Shown here one piece after another: positions 44,436 through 53,781 of a stretch of DNA of 64,000 bases. Origin of the DNA: Hippea jasoniae (GTDB lineage Bacteria; Campylobacterota_A; Desulfurellia; Desulfurellales; Hippeaceae); assembly GCF_000744435.1 (NCBI RefSeq), contig NZ_JQLX01000010.1:234089-298088 (forward strand), written 5' to 3'. The first letter of the stretch is position 1; every line of letters starts with the position of its first letter. The notes under the pieces are model-generated. The model saw only the letters and a list, made by a program, of their open reading frames with translations. It searched no databases and was not told the origin of the DNA. A program made the translations under genes and the position numbers.

Positions 44436-46233
44436 TTTTTATCAGTTTAAGCTCGATAAGTTTTTCATAAACAAGCTTTGCTATGGCTGCAGCCTTTGAG
44501 CTGTATTCACCATGCTGTAGGAAAACCACCACAACAACCTGAGGATTATCTTTTGGTGCAAAAGAGGCAAACCAGGCATGTGGAAAATATTTAATGGCTT
44601 TTTTTAGGGTGATTTTACCTTCTTTTAGTTTCTTTTTAGTTTCTTTATAGAGTTTACTTGTTACAACCTGACTTGTTCCTGTTTTGCCGCATATATCAAG
44701 ACCATTTATTTTTGCTTTTGAGGCTGTACCGTAAGGACCGTTTACAACAAGCCAGAGTGCGTTTTTGATGAGTTTGTAGTATTGGTTTTTGAATATATAC
44801 AGAATCGTTTTTTTTGCATTTTGATTTAAAAAAGGTTTGTATGCAACACCTTCATTTGCAATTTCGCTGAATGCAACTGCTACCTGCAGGGGGCTTGCAA
44901 GAAAGAATCCCTGACCGATTGCAGTGGATATTGTATCGCCTATATACCATCCCTGACCAAATTTTGCCATTTTCCATGCCTTTGAGGGCAGATTGCCTTT
45001 TGTGCAATAGCTGAAAAGTTGAGGCGATCTGCCAAATCCAAACTTTGAAAGGTAATAGTCTATTCTGCCGATGCCCAGTTTCATCCCTATCTGATAAAAA
45101 AATACATCGGATGAGCTTTCGATGGCTCTTGTTACATCTATATTGCCAAATCCTCTCCATTTCCAGTCTCGATAGGTGTATTTGCCGATTTTTATTGCGT
45201 ATGGACAGAATAGCTTTGTATCGGGTTTTATTATGCCTTCTTTTAATGCTGCAAGTGCCATAAATGGTTTTACCAAAGAACCTGGTGGAAATGCTCCCTG
45301 TGTTGCTATGTCATACAGGTTTAATTTATTCTCTTTTTTTAGTTTTTCCCACTGCTTTTTTGATAATCCCTCAACAAAGTAGTTTGGATTGAATGTTGAG
45401 CTGTCAGCGATTGCAAGTATTGCACCATTGGGTCTTAAAACAACTATTGCTCCTTTTAAAGAAAAGTCTTTAAAGATATTGAAACAGAAATTCTGTAGTT
45501 TTGAGTTTATTGTTAATTTTATATCCTCACCCTTTTTGGGCGGTGTTGTTGAAATTACCTTACTGAGGATACCTTTTGAGTTAACCTCTATCTCTTTATA
45601 GCCCCATTTTCCTCTTAAGATTGCATCGTATTTTTTTTCTATTCCCTTTCTTCCAATGAGTTCTCCAACCCTCAATGACGGATTATTTTTTAAGTCGTTT
45701 ACAGAGACCTGCGTCAAATATCCCACTATGTTTGCATAAACAAATGGATTATTAGGGTAGAACCTGCGCGGCGAAACCTCAATGTTGACAAATTTTGAAG
45801 TTTTCTGATTGAAAAGCAGTTTAAATACGGTTTTCTCATCCACAGCCTGTTTTAGAAGTATCGATGTTTGATACGGCACAAGTTTGAGTTTATCTTCGAT
45901 CTCCTCTGGCTGTATTTTTAATATCGAGGCTATTAGTTTAATTGATAATGTGTTTAGGTTTCTGGATTTGTATAGATATACGCTGTATGATGGTATATTT
46001 TTGGCATAAAATACACCATCGGCTGTAATAATGTCACCGCGGGGTGGTTTTAGTGGTATCAGTCTAACAATATTTTCTTTTGATATGGTTTTGAAGTAGT
46101 TGTATTTTATGACCTGTAGGTAGAATAGCCTTAAGATTAATATAGAGAATGAGATAGTAATTATAATTGCTATGTATTGTAAGTTTTTTTTAATTCTATC
46201 GCTTTTTAGAATATATTTGTCACGCCTGCTCAT
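44413..46233 (-). CDS. mrdA: Penicillin-binding protein 2 (elongasome transpeptidase)
   Basis: A 606-residue class B PBP with one N-terminal membrane helix (17-39), a pedestal domain and a transpeptidase domain. The active-site SLVK lies near 316-319, SSD near 375 and KTGTS near 515. It crosslinks side-wall peptidoglycan in the periplasm together with RodA and MreBCD. It overlaps mreD by 14 nt at the end of the mre operon; rodA is not in the window. Confidence 0.95.
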   Translation of the reverse strand: MSRRDKYILKSDRIKKNLQYIAIIITISFSILILRLFYLQVIKYNYFKTISKENIVRLIPLKPPRGDIITADGVFYAKNIPSYSVYLYKSRNLNTLSIKLIASILKIQPEEIEDKLKLVPYQTSILLKQAVDEKTVFKLLFNQKTSKFVNIEVSPRRFYPNNPFVYANIVGYLTQVSVNDLKNNPSLRVGELIGRKGIEKKYDAILRGKWGYKEIEVNSKGILSKVISTTPPKKGEDIKLTINSKLQNFCFNIFKDFSLKGAIVVLRPNGAILAIADSSTFNPNYFVEGLSKKQWEKLKKENKLNLYDIATQGAFPPGSLVKPFMALAALKEGIIKPDTKLFCPYAIKIGKYTYRDWKWRGFGNIDVTRAIESSSDVFFYQIGMKLGIGRIDYYLSKFGFGRSPQLFSYCTKGNLPSKAWKMAKFGQGWYIGDTISTAIGQGFFLASPLQVAVAFSEIANEGVAYKPFLNQNAKKTILYIFKNQYYKLIKNALWLVVNGPYGTASKAKINGLDICGKTGTSQVVTSKLYKETKKKLKEGKITLKKAIKYFPHAWFASFAPKDNPQVVVVVFLQHGEYSSKAAAIAKLVYEKLIELKLIKTTSPIKP

Positions 46234-46702
46234 CGCTTTTTGGAGTTAGGAGTTTAATGGAAAGATAGCTAAATAGGTAGAACGAAACGGTGTTTACAGC
46301 CAAAACAAACACGCAGACCCACAATGGCGTATTAAGATAAAAGATGCCCATGCTATAGATTATATTGAGAGTAAAAAATATACCCGTTTTGCTGATTTTT
46401 AAAAAGTTTATCAGGTAAGATATTATTACAGAAGCGATCACAAAGGCGATGCTTAAGAAAAATATATGGTTTTTGAGTATAATATCGCTGATTAAACCAA
46501 AAACATAGGGAATTGAGTATTTTAGGCTTAAAGGTGTGGTTTCTGTTTGCGATGATGAGAGAAACAATAAATAGACGAAACTGTATGGCACTATGTAAAC
46601 AAAGTTTATAATCTGGGCAATTTGAGCAGACAGTATAAAAAAAATAAAGGCGATTAAAAATCCTGTTGCGATTTTTTTCTGCAAACCAAAAACACCTTCC
46701 AT
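46220..46702 (-). CDS. mreD: Rod shape-determining protein MreD
   Basis: A 160-residue, highly hydrophobic protein with about five membrane helices, matching MreD in size and position between mreC and mrdA. Its ATG lies 49 nt inside the end of mreC, an unusually long overlap, with no alternative ATG downstream before the first helix. Recognition is mainly by context and topology, since MreD sequences are poorly conserved. Confidence 0.85.
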   Translation of the reverse strand: MEGVFGLQKKIATGFLIAFIFFILSAQIAQIINFVYIVPYSFVYLLFLSSSQTETTPLSLKYSIPYVFGLISDIILKNHIFFLSIAFVIASVIISYLINFLKISKTGIFFTLNIIYSMGIFYLNTPLWVCVFVLAVNTVSFYLFSYLSIKLLTPKSDEQA

Positions 46703-47433
46703 TTGTTAAAAAAACCTCTATCTATTTTTACATAAGCCATTTTATAATACCCGTTGACATTTTTTATTTTAGAGATTGTCCCTATCAACAAACCCGGTGG
46801 ATAGATAGCAAAATCGCCGCTTGTATATACTCTGTCACCTTCTTTTATTTTCACATTGGGATCTAAAAATTCAACAGTGGGATAAAATTTACCGCCTATA
46901 AATAGCGCCTTGTTGTCAGTTTCATTATCGGGAATAAAAACATCTGCCACAAAAGAGGGGTTAAAGATTGTTTTTGCTATGTAGATGCCGTTTTTTTTGC
47001 TCTTTTGAATTATTCCAATAAGCGATAACTCCTCTGAGAGCACAAAACAGTTGTTATGCTTGATATCTATAGGTTTTTGGGGTTTGAGATAGATATAGTC
47101 GGTTTCAAAATTGCCTTTAAATGTAAAGGTAGCCTCGATTAATTTTAATGGATTTGTGGAGTTATCTTTTGGTTTTCTTATGTATGTTAAAAGATTCAGT
47201 TTGCATTGAGAAAGCTTTTGTTTGAGTTTTTGATTTTCCTGTGATACTGAAATAAGCAAAAGGTATTTATTGATATTTTTTTGAAGGATAAACAAACCTT
47301 TGCTTGTTGGTAGAGATGTAAAGATTATTAGATTTGAAACGGTTTTATTGATAAGGTTTAAAAAAACAGGGTATACAAACACCCCCGCACTAAGTAAAAA
47401 CGATATGGTTAAATATATTATCAGCCATCTCAT
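46654..47433 (-). CDS. mreC: Rod shape-determining protein MreC
   Basis: A 259-residue bitopic protein: one N-terminal membrane helix (5-25), a coiled-coil (about 55-85) and two periplasmic beta domains with SLIGIIQKSKKNGIYIAKTIF and GDRVYTSGDFAIYPPGLLIGTI (landmarks GIIQ and TSGDFAIYPPG). MreC links MreB filaments to cell-wall synthases. It sits 9 nt after mreB. Confidence 0.92.
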   Translation of the reverse strand: MRWLIIYLTISFLLSAGVFVYPVFLNLINKTVSNLIIFTSLPTSKGLFILQKNINKYLLLISVSQENQKLKQKLSQCKLNLLTYIRKPKDNSTNPLKLIEATFTFKGNFETDYIYLKPQKPIDIKHNNCFVLSEELSLIGIIQKSKKNGIYIAKTIFNPSFVADVFIPDNETDNKALFIGGKFYPTVEFLDPNVKIKEGDRVYTSGDFAIYPPGLLIGTISKIKNVNGYYKMAYVKIDRGFFNKWKVFLVCRKKSQQDF

Positions 47434-47442
47434 TACAACTGC

Positions 47443-48486
47443 TTATTCTATTGTCACTTCGCTGAGCAGATCTATGTTGTCAAGAATCATTCCCACGCCT
47501 TTGACCACAGCAAATAAAGCCTCTTCGTAAACTTGAACAGGGAGCCCTGTTTCTTTGTGGATTAGTTTGTCCAGTCCCTTTAGAAGTGCCCCGCCGCCTG
47601 TAAGCATTATGCCGTTGTCCACTATATCGCTTGCAAGCTCGGGGGGTGTTTTTTCAAGTGCATCCTTTACAGCCGCTATAATCACATTTATCGGTTCTCT
47701 TAAGGCTTTTCTGATCTCCTCAGGCGTAATCTCTATCGATGTGGGTACTCCTGTGATTAAGTCTATACCCTTAACAAAGATGTGGTCTGTTTCCTCTTCA
47801 TCATCATCTGGTGGATATGCTCTTCCGTAATTGATTTTTATACTCTCTGCGGTTGATTCGCCGATTAAAATGCTGTATTGCTTTTTGATATAGTTAACGA
47901 TTGTTTGATCCATTTTGTCGCCGCCAACCCTTACAGATACCGAATGCACTATTCCGCCCAATGATATAACGGCAACCTCTGTTGTGCCGCCACCGATGTC
48001 CACAACCATGCTGCCCACGGCATCCTGAACAGGCAAGCCTGATCCTATTGCAGCAGCCATCGGCTCTTCAACAAGGTAAACCTCCCTTGCCCCTGCATCA
48101 ATCGCAGATTCCTTGACGGCTTTTTTTTCAACCTGTGTTATACCGTGCGGTACGGCTATAATGATACGGGGCTTGAAGATGCTGCGTTTGTTTTTTGATT
48201 TTTTTATGAAGTATCTCAGCATTCTTTCTGTTACCTCAAAATCAGCAATGACACCGTCCTTTAGGGGTTTTATAGCCTCGATGTTGCCCGGGGTTCTGCC
48301 CACCATCTCTTTTGCTTCTTTGCCGACGCTTAAGATTTTTTTGCCTTTTTTTATGTCGTTTTTAACTGCAACCACGCTTGGCTCGTTTAAAACTATCCCT
48401 TTGCCTTTGACATAAACCAGTGTATTTGCCGTGCCCAGATCAATGGCAAGATCGTTTGAAAAGTAATTTACAATTGATTTAAACAT
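47443..48486 (-). CDS. mreB: Actin-like cell-shape protein MreB
   Basis: A 347-residue bacterial actin that forms membrane-bound filaments guiding side-wall synthesis. DLAIDLGTANTLVY (phosphate 1), AVPHGITQVEKKAV, MVVDIGGGTTEVAVISLGG (phosphate 2) and the adenosine motif GIMLTGGGALLKGLD are present. The start at 48486 follows GGTGGTGAG; the longer frame to 48537 reads back into spoT. It is 4 nt after spoT in the superoperon. Confidence 0.97.
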   Translation of the reverse strand: MFKSIVNYFSNDLAIDLGTANTLVYVKGKGIVLNEPSVVAVKNDIKKGKKILSVGKEAKEMVGRTPGNIEAIKPLKDGVIADFEVTERMLRYFIKKSKNKRSIFKPRIIIAVPHGITQVEKKAVKESAIDAGAREVYLVEEPMAAAIGSGLPVQDAVGSMVVDIGGGTTEVAVISLGGIVHSVSVRVGGDKMDQTIVNYIKKQYSILIGESTAESIKINYGRAYPPDDDEEETDHIFVKGIDLITGVPTSIEITPEEIRKALREPINVIIAAVKDALEKTPPELASDIVDNGIMLTGGGALLKGLDKLIHKETGLPVQVYEEALFAVVKGVGMILDNIDLLSEVTIE

Positions 48487-48490
48487 TTTC

Positions 48491-50674
48491 TCACCACCTG
48501 TATTTTTTTCTTTTTTTAAAGAATGTTCTGCTGCCACGCTCTATGTTTATTATATCCTCGTTTTTCTTCAATGCGCTTATCAAATTATCGAGTTCTTTGT
48601 TGTTTTTTACTTCTATGTCGATATCGAATATCACTTTCTCTTTTGCCTGATCTAAAAAGATAACCTTTAAATCCTTAAGGTCGATTTTCATTTCGTATAA
48701 TAAGTTTGTTATTTTTGCAAGTATACCCATCGTATTGTTTGCCTTTATCTGCAGGTTTACTGGCATTGTTCTGAGTGTTTCATCAGCCCATTCAGCCTCT
48801 ATAATCCTATCACTGTCAAATCCTATATTTTTGATATTTTTGCAATCTGCTCTGTGTATTACGACGCCACGGGTTCTTGTGACAAAGCCAACAATTTCAT
48901 CGCCGAAAACGGGATTGCAGCATTTAGCTATATGCATCACAACATCTTCCATACCGCTGACTTTAATTTTGTAGGTATCGCTTTTCTTTGTTGTTTTTGG
49001 TGGAGAAATCTTTTTTGGTTCGGGACATAGTTTGTTTATTACGCTTTGCGGTTGAATCCTTAAAAAGCCTATCTTTTCAAAGAGCTCATTTTCACTATTG
49101 CAGCCAAAATAGGATAGTATTTCTTCAAGCTTTTCATCTTTTAAGAAACTACTTAAGGATCTGTTGACCTTTGATAATTCCCTTGATAGCATCCCCTTGC
49201 CAATTTCTGCAGCTTCCTGTCTTTCTCTTTCTCTGATTTTTTGCCTGATTTTGCTTCTTGCCTTGCTTGTAACAACAAAATTGAGCCAGTCTTTTGAGGG
49301 TGTATGTCCAGCTCTTGTGATGATTTCTACTATGTCACCATTTGCAAGCTTATGTTGAAGTGGCACGATTCTTCCGTTAACTTTGGCTCCAACGCATCTG
49401 TTGCCGACCTCTGTATGTATTGCATAGGCAAAGTCTACAGGAGTTGAACCTCTGGGTAGAACCTTTAAGTCACCTGCTGGCGTAAAAACATATACCTCAC
49501 CTCTAAATAAGTCTACTTTGACGGTGTCTAAAAAATCTTTGGGGTTTTTGACCTCTTTTTGCCATTTCAACAGGTGTCTTAGCCATAAAAACTGCTTGTC
49601 GTATTTATCTATTATGCTGAGTTTGTTTTCCTTGTATTTGTAGTGGGCTGCAATTCCTTCTTCTGCTATCTCATGCATCTGCCTTGTTCTTATCTGGATT
49701 TCCACAACAACATCACTGGGTCCAAAAACAGTCGTATGCAGTGATTGATACATATTGGGCTTTGGCAGTGCGATGTAGTCTTTAAATCTCCCAGGCAGGG
49801 GTTTATATTTTTTGTGTATTACGCCCAATGCTGCATAGCAATCCTGTTCTGTTTGGGTGATTATCCTTACAGCAAGCAGGTCGTATATTCCGTCAAAGTC
49901 TATATTTTTGCGCTGCATCTTTGTATAGATGCTATAAAGGTGCTTAACCCTGCCACTAACCTCACACTTTATGCCAGCCTCTGTCATGTCCATTTTAATC
50001 TGCTGTTCAATAAACTTTATCGTTTCCTGTTTTTTTGCAATTGTGTTTTTAACCCTGTTTTCTAACTTTTCATACTCTTCGGGAAATAGATGTTTGAAGC
50101 TTAAATCCTCAAGTTCAGATTTTAGCCAGTAGATTCCAAGCCTGTGGGCAATTGGTGCATAGATATCCAGTGTTTCTTGAGCTATCCTTTGCCTTTTTTC
50201 CTGTGGTAGAAAATGAATTGTTCTCATGTTGTGGAGCCTGTCGGCAAGCTTTATTAATATCACTCTAATATCGCTTGCCATTGCAACTATCATTTTTCTA
50301 AAGTTATCAGCCTGCTTTTCCTCTCTATTTTTATACTTTATCTGGCTGATTTTTGTTAATGCTTTAACCAAAAATAAAACATCCTCTCCGAATAGCTCTT
50401 TGATTTCTTCTTCAGTTGTTTCTGTATCTTCTAACACATCATGCAGAAGGGCTGCTATGATGCTGTTGCTGTCTAAGTGGAATTGGGATACTATCTCTGC
50501 TACATGGATGGGATGAACAATGTATTTCTCACCCGATGCCCTTTTTTGGTCTTTATGTTTTTCGTAGGCAAACAGAAAAGCCTTGTCTAACAGATTGCTA
50601 TCTATTTTTTCCTTTATGTTGCTTTTGAAATGTTCATAAAACTTTTTGATCTCAGGATCTATTTTTTCTTCCAC
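48491..50674 (-). CDS. spoT: Bifunctional (p)ppGpp synthetase/hydrolase Rel/SpoT
   Basis: A 727-residue Rel protein. The hydrolase HD domain is intact (HPIHVAEI near 51-58 and LLHDVLEDT near 77-85). The synthetase domain (YDLLAVRIIT), the TGS domain (FTPAGDLKVLPRGSTPVDFAY, landmark PRGSTPVDFAY) and a C-terminal ACT domain follow. It makes and degrades the starvation alarmone. The start codon is GTG, overlapping rpoZ by 16 nt. It is the only Rel-type gene in the window. Confidence 0.96.
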   Translation of the reverse strand: MEEKIDPEIKKFYEHFKSNIKEKIDSNLLDKAFLFAYEKHKDQKRASGEKYIVHPIHVAEIVSQFHLDSNSIIAALLHDVLEDTETTEEEIKELFGEDVLFLVKALTKISQIKYKNREEKQADNFRKMIVAMASDIRVILIKLADRLHNMRTIHFLPQEKRQRIAQETLDIYAPIAHRLGIYWLKSELEDLSFKHLFPEEYEKLENRVKNTIAKKQETIKFIEQQIKMDMTEAGIKCEVSGRVKHLYSIYTKMQRKNIDFDGIYDLLAVRIITQTEQDCYAALGVIHKKYKPLPGRFKDYIALPKPNMYQSLHTTVFGPSDVVVEIQIRTRQMHEIAEEGIAAHYKYKENKLSIIDKYDKQFLWLRHLLKWQKEVKNPKDFLDTVKVDLFRGEVYVFTPAGDLKVLPRGSTPVDFAYAIHTEVGNRCVGAKVNGRIVPLQHKLANGDIVEIITRAGHTPSKDWLNFVVTSKARSKIRQKIRERERQEAAEIGKGMLSRELSKVNRSLSSFLKDEKLEEILSYFGCNSENELFEKIGFLRIQPQSVINKLCPEPKKISPPKTTKKSDTYKIKVSGMEDVVMHIAKCCNPVFGDEIVGFVTRTRGVVIHRADCKNIKNIGFDSDRIIEAEWADETLRTMPVNLQIKANNTMGILAKITNLLYEMKIDLKDLKVIFLDQAKEKVIFDIDIEVKNNKELDNLISALKKNEDIINIERGSRTFFKKRKKYRW

Positions 50675-50865
50675 AAGCCCTCTTTAATTTCCATAAGGCT
50701 AACAACAGTGTGTTTGTGTCTTGTTGCTATTTTTTCATCAATCAGGGGTCTATCGCCTCTGTAGAGCGAATTTGCCCTGATTGCAGCAACCCTTACAAGC
50801 TCATACCTGCTTGGAAAATATTTTAATGCACCATTAATTATTTCTGGCATAAAGATATCCATCAT
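50659..50865 (-). CDS. rpoZ: RNA polymerase omega subunit
   Basis: A 68-residue protein; FPSRYELVRVAAIRANSLYR and the downstream KIATRHKHTVVSLMEI match omega, which stabilises the beta-prime subunit. It is ATGA-coupled to gmk and overlaps spoT, the standard gmk-rpoZ-spoT order. Confidence 0.93.
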   Translation of the reverse strand: MMDIFMPEIINGALKYFPSRYELVRVAAIRANSLYRGDRPLIDEKIATRHKHTVVSLMEIKEGLWKKK

Positions 50866-51494
50866 TCACCTCCCAAAAATTCTTTTATATCGTTTTTAAG
50901 TGTATTTGCAAGTTTTAAATAATCCTCTTTAAAAAAGGCAATTTTGGATGTAGCTGCATCTATGATTGAATGTAGTTTTTTTAAGGATTGTTCTAAGCTG
51001 TCATTGATTATGCAGTAATCGAAAAATTCAAGCTCTGACAGCTCATTTACAGCTGTTTTTAGTCTAACACTTAAGCTATCGCGCGATCTGTCTTTTTTGA
51101 TTCTCTCAAGCCATATATCAAAGTCTGGCGGTAGAATAAAGATGTTGACCACATTATCAAAGCTGTTTGCGATGTTTTTTGCACCCTGCACATCGATTGC
51201 AAGGATAGGAAACTTTCCCTGATTGAGCACATCTACTAAGGCCTTTTTGCTTGTGCCATAGAAGTTTGAGTGGACGAATGCATATTCAACAAACTCACCC
51301 ATTTTGATCATTCTTTTGAATTCTTCATTGCTTACAAAATGGTAATCAACGCCGTTTTTTTCTCCCTCTCTTGGTTTTCTTGTTGTATGCGTTATAACGC
51401 GTTGCACATCATCCCTTTCTTTTTCTACTAAATTACACAGCGTTGTTTTTCCTGCCCCGGTGGGTGAGCTTATAACAAAAATAACACCGTTCAT
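50862..51494 (-). CDS. gmk: Guanylate kinase
   Basis: A 210-residue kinase converting GMP to GDP with ATP. The P-loop SSPTGAGKTTL (9-19), THTTRKPREGEKNGVDYHFVS with the GMP-binding residues, and KFPILAIDVQGAKNI are typical. It is ATGA-coupled to both neighbours. Confidence 0.97.
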   Translation of the reverse strand: MNGVIFVISSPTGAGKTTLCNLVEKERDDVQRVITHTTRKPREGEKNGVDYHFVSNEEFKRMIKMGEFVEYAFVHSNFYGTSKKALVDVLNQGKFPILAIDVQGAKNIANSFDNVVNIFILPPDFDIWLERIKKDRSRDSLSVRLKTAVNELSELEFFDYCIINDSLEQSLKKLHSIIDAATSKIAFFKEDYLKLANTLKNDIKEFLGGE

Positions 51495-51724
51495 TTATTC
51501 ATCCTCTCTGCTATTGTTTCAACACTTATGCCTGAAAGTATCAGATGGCCTGAATCGGTAAAAATAAGTGCTCGAGTTTTTCTGCCCTGTGTGGCATCTA
51601 TTACCATGCCTTTTGCCTCTAACTGCTCTTTGAGTCTTTTAAGCGGTGCAGAATTTGGTAAAACCACAGCCACAACCCTATCTTTGTTGATATAATTTCC
51701 AAAGCCGATACTTATCAAACTCAT
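51491..51724 (-). CDS. remA: RemA-like DUF370 protein
   Basis: A 77-residue DUF370 protein (GFGNYINKDRVVAVV, TQGRKTRALIFTDSGHLILS as family core). In Bacillus, RemA is a DNA-binding activator of biofilm matrix genes; in other phyla the gene keeps its place before gmk but the role is less clear. It is ATGA-coupled to rnr and gmk. Confidence 0.88.
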   Translation of the reverse strand: MSLISIGFGNYINKDRVVAVVLPNSAPLKRLKEQLEAKGMVIDATQGRKTRALIFTDSGHLILSGISVETIAERMNK

Positions 51725-53781
51725 ACTATGGTAAAATCCACCTCTCCAGCGAATTTGTCAACATTTATAGCCATAACCCTAACATCATCACCTAATCTAT
51801 ACATCTTTCTTGTTCTTTTACCAACCATTGCATACATGTGCTCGATGTAGTGATAGTAATCATCCTTAAGCTGACTTGCAGGCACAAAGCCCTCAACAAA
51901 ATGCTCCTTCAATCTTACGAAAAATCCATTGGGTATAATTGTTGTTATCGTTGCGTTAAAAATCTCTCCAATCCTTGGTTTCATAAACTGGGCTGTTTTG
52001 ATATCGTTCATATAAAACATAGCATTTTCTGTGATAATCTCTCTGTTTTTGACCTCTGTTGCAATTTCTTCTAAATTGTCAAACTCCCTGTTTGCCTTTT
52101 CAAGCTTTGCCTTGACCATACGGTGTACGACTAAATCTGGATATCGCCTGATCGGGCTTGTAAAATGTGTATAATTTTTAAAATTCAACGCAAAATGACC
52201 TTTCTCAGCTGTTGAATACTCAGCCCGTTTTAGAGACCTCAACAATAGTTGTGATACTATCTTTTTTGTTTTTTCGTCTTTTATTGACGATAGAAGCTTC
52301 TGTAGTTGCTTTGATGTAAACTCATCCGGCAGGTCAAATTTTATACCCATTTTTCTTAAAAATGCAATAAGTATAGCTATTTTTGCCTCATCAGGCTCAT
52401 CATGCACCCTGCGAATAAAAACAGGATAGTGGTTTTTTAAAAAATCTGCAACGCACAGGTTGGCAGCAAGCATAAACTCTTCTATGATTGAATGCGAGAA
52501 CAGATGCTCTCTCTCCTGGATGTCTATAATCTCTCCATCTTTGACTATAAAGTGAGCCTCAGGTATATCTAAATCAAGGCTGCCTTTTTTAAATCTACGA
52601 CGCCTCAATATCTTTGCTAATTTTTCCATTGTTTTTAGGTTTTGATACAGGCTTTCTTCTGCTTTTTGCCTGCCGTCTATAATTGCCTGCACCTGATTGT
52701 ATGTCATTCTATTTTTGTTTTGAATAACGCTTTTTGCTATACGGTATCTTTTGATTGCCCCCGTTTTTGATATATCCATCTCAACAGAAACCGTTAACCT
52801 GTCTTTATCTGGCACCAATGAGCAGATGTCGTTTGAAAGCTTAAACGGTAGCATGGGAATAACGCTGTCAGGGAAATATACGCTAAAGCCCCTTTTTAGG
52901 GCTTCCTGGTCTAATTTTGAGCCCTCTTTAACATAGTGTGAAACATCGGCAATATGTACAAAGAGTTTAAATCCGTTTTCTGTTTGTTGAATATCAACTG
53001 CATCATCAAAATCCTTTGCATCTTCCCCGTCGATTGTAATGGTGGGAAAGCTTCTGTAGTCAATTCTATCTTCAAAATCCTTATCCTCTGGCTGTTTTAT
53101 TAGTTTAAGCTCTTCTTCTATTTCGTCAGAGAAAATATGGGGTAGGTTGAATTTATCTATTACAACATCTCTGTCTATTGCTGGATTGAATGGATCTCCA
53201 TAAACTTTAACGATCTCACCTTTGAGTGTGTTTTTTCTTTCAGATGGCGCTGTAATTTTTGCATAAACAAGCCATCCTTCCTTTAGGTCTTTTGAGCCCT
53301 TTATACTCACAACAAAAGGGATTTTTCTATCAGCTGGAGAAACAATCCAGCCCTTTGGTAGCTTTACTAAATATCCAATAACATTTTTTGTCCGTCTTTT
53401 TATGATTTTTGTGACCTTTGATGATATACCAACCTTGCCCTTTTCGATTTTTATGGCCACCTCATCGCCTTCTGAGGCATGAAGGGCGTTTATGAGTCTG
53501 GGTAGTCTAACCTCACCTGTTTGAGTTTGAAGGAAGTATATGCCTTCTCTTTTGATTAGTTGTCCCTTTAGAACTGTTTTTGGTTGTTTTTTTGTTATTA
53601 TGTATCTGCTTTTTGAGATTTTTTTGACCTTACCAGCCTTCTTTAGTTTTCTTAGTTCCTGATAAAAACGGCTTTTGTGTTTTTTTGAAATTCCTAAAGC
53701 TTTTCTAATTTCTGATGCACTTAGGGGTTTATAATCCTCTTTTGATAGAAGTTTGATAATTGCTATAGAGTATCTTGACAT
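51721..53781 (-). CDS. rnr: Ribonuclease R
   Basis: A 686-residue 3'-5' exoribonuclease of the RNase II/R family. It has an N-terminal winged helix (SASEIRKALGISKK), cold-shock domains (about 70-210), the catalytic RNB domain with DAKDFDDAVD near 255-264 and HIADVSHYV, and a C-terminal S1 domain. It degrades structured RNA. Overlaps rpoN by 19 nt and remA by 4 nt. Confidence 0.93.
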   Translation of the reverse strand: MSRYSIAIIKLLSKEDYKPLSASEIRKALGISKKHKSRFYQELRKLKKAGKVKKISKSRYIITKKQPKTVLKGQLIKREGIYFLQTQTGEVRLPRLINALHASEGDEVAIKIEKGKVGISSKVTKIIKRRTKNVIGYLVKLPKGWIVSPADRKIPFVVSIKGSKDLKEGWLVYAKITAPSERKNTLKGEIVKVYGDPFNPAIDRDVVIDKFNLPHIFSDEIEEELKLIKQPEDKDFEDRIDYRSFPTITIDGEDAKDFDDAVDIQQTENGFKLFVHIADVSHYVKEGSKLDQEALKRGFSVYFPDSVIPMLPFKLSNDICSLVPDKDRLTVSVEMDISKTGAIKRYRIAKSVIQNKNRMTYNQVQAIIDGRQKAEESLYQNLKTMEKLAKILRRRRFKKGSLDLDIPEAHFIVKDGEIIDIQEREHLFSHSIIEEFMLAANLCVADFLKNHYPVFIRRVHDEPDEAKIAILIAFLRKMGIKFDLPDEFTSKQLQKLLSSIKDEKTKKIVSQLLLRSLKRAEYSTAEKGHFALNFKNYTHFTSPIRRYPDLVVHRMVKAKLEKANREFDNLEEIATEVKNREIITENAMFYMNDIKTAQFMKPRIGEIFNATITTIIPNGFFVRLKEHFVEGFVPASQLKDDYYHYIEHMYAMVGKRTRKMYRLGDDVRVMAINVDKFAGEVDFTIV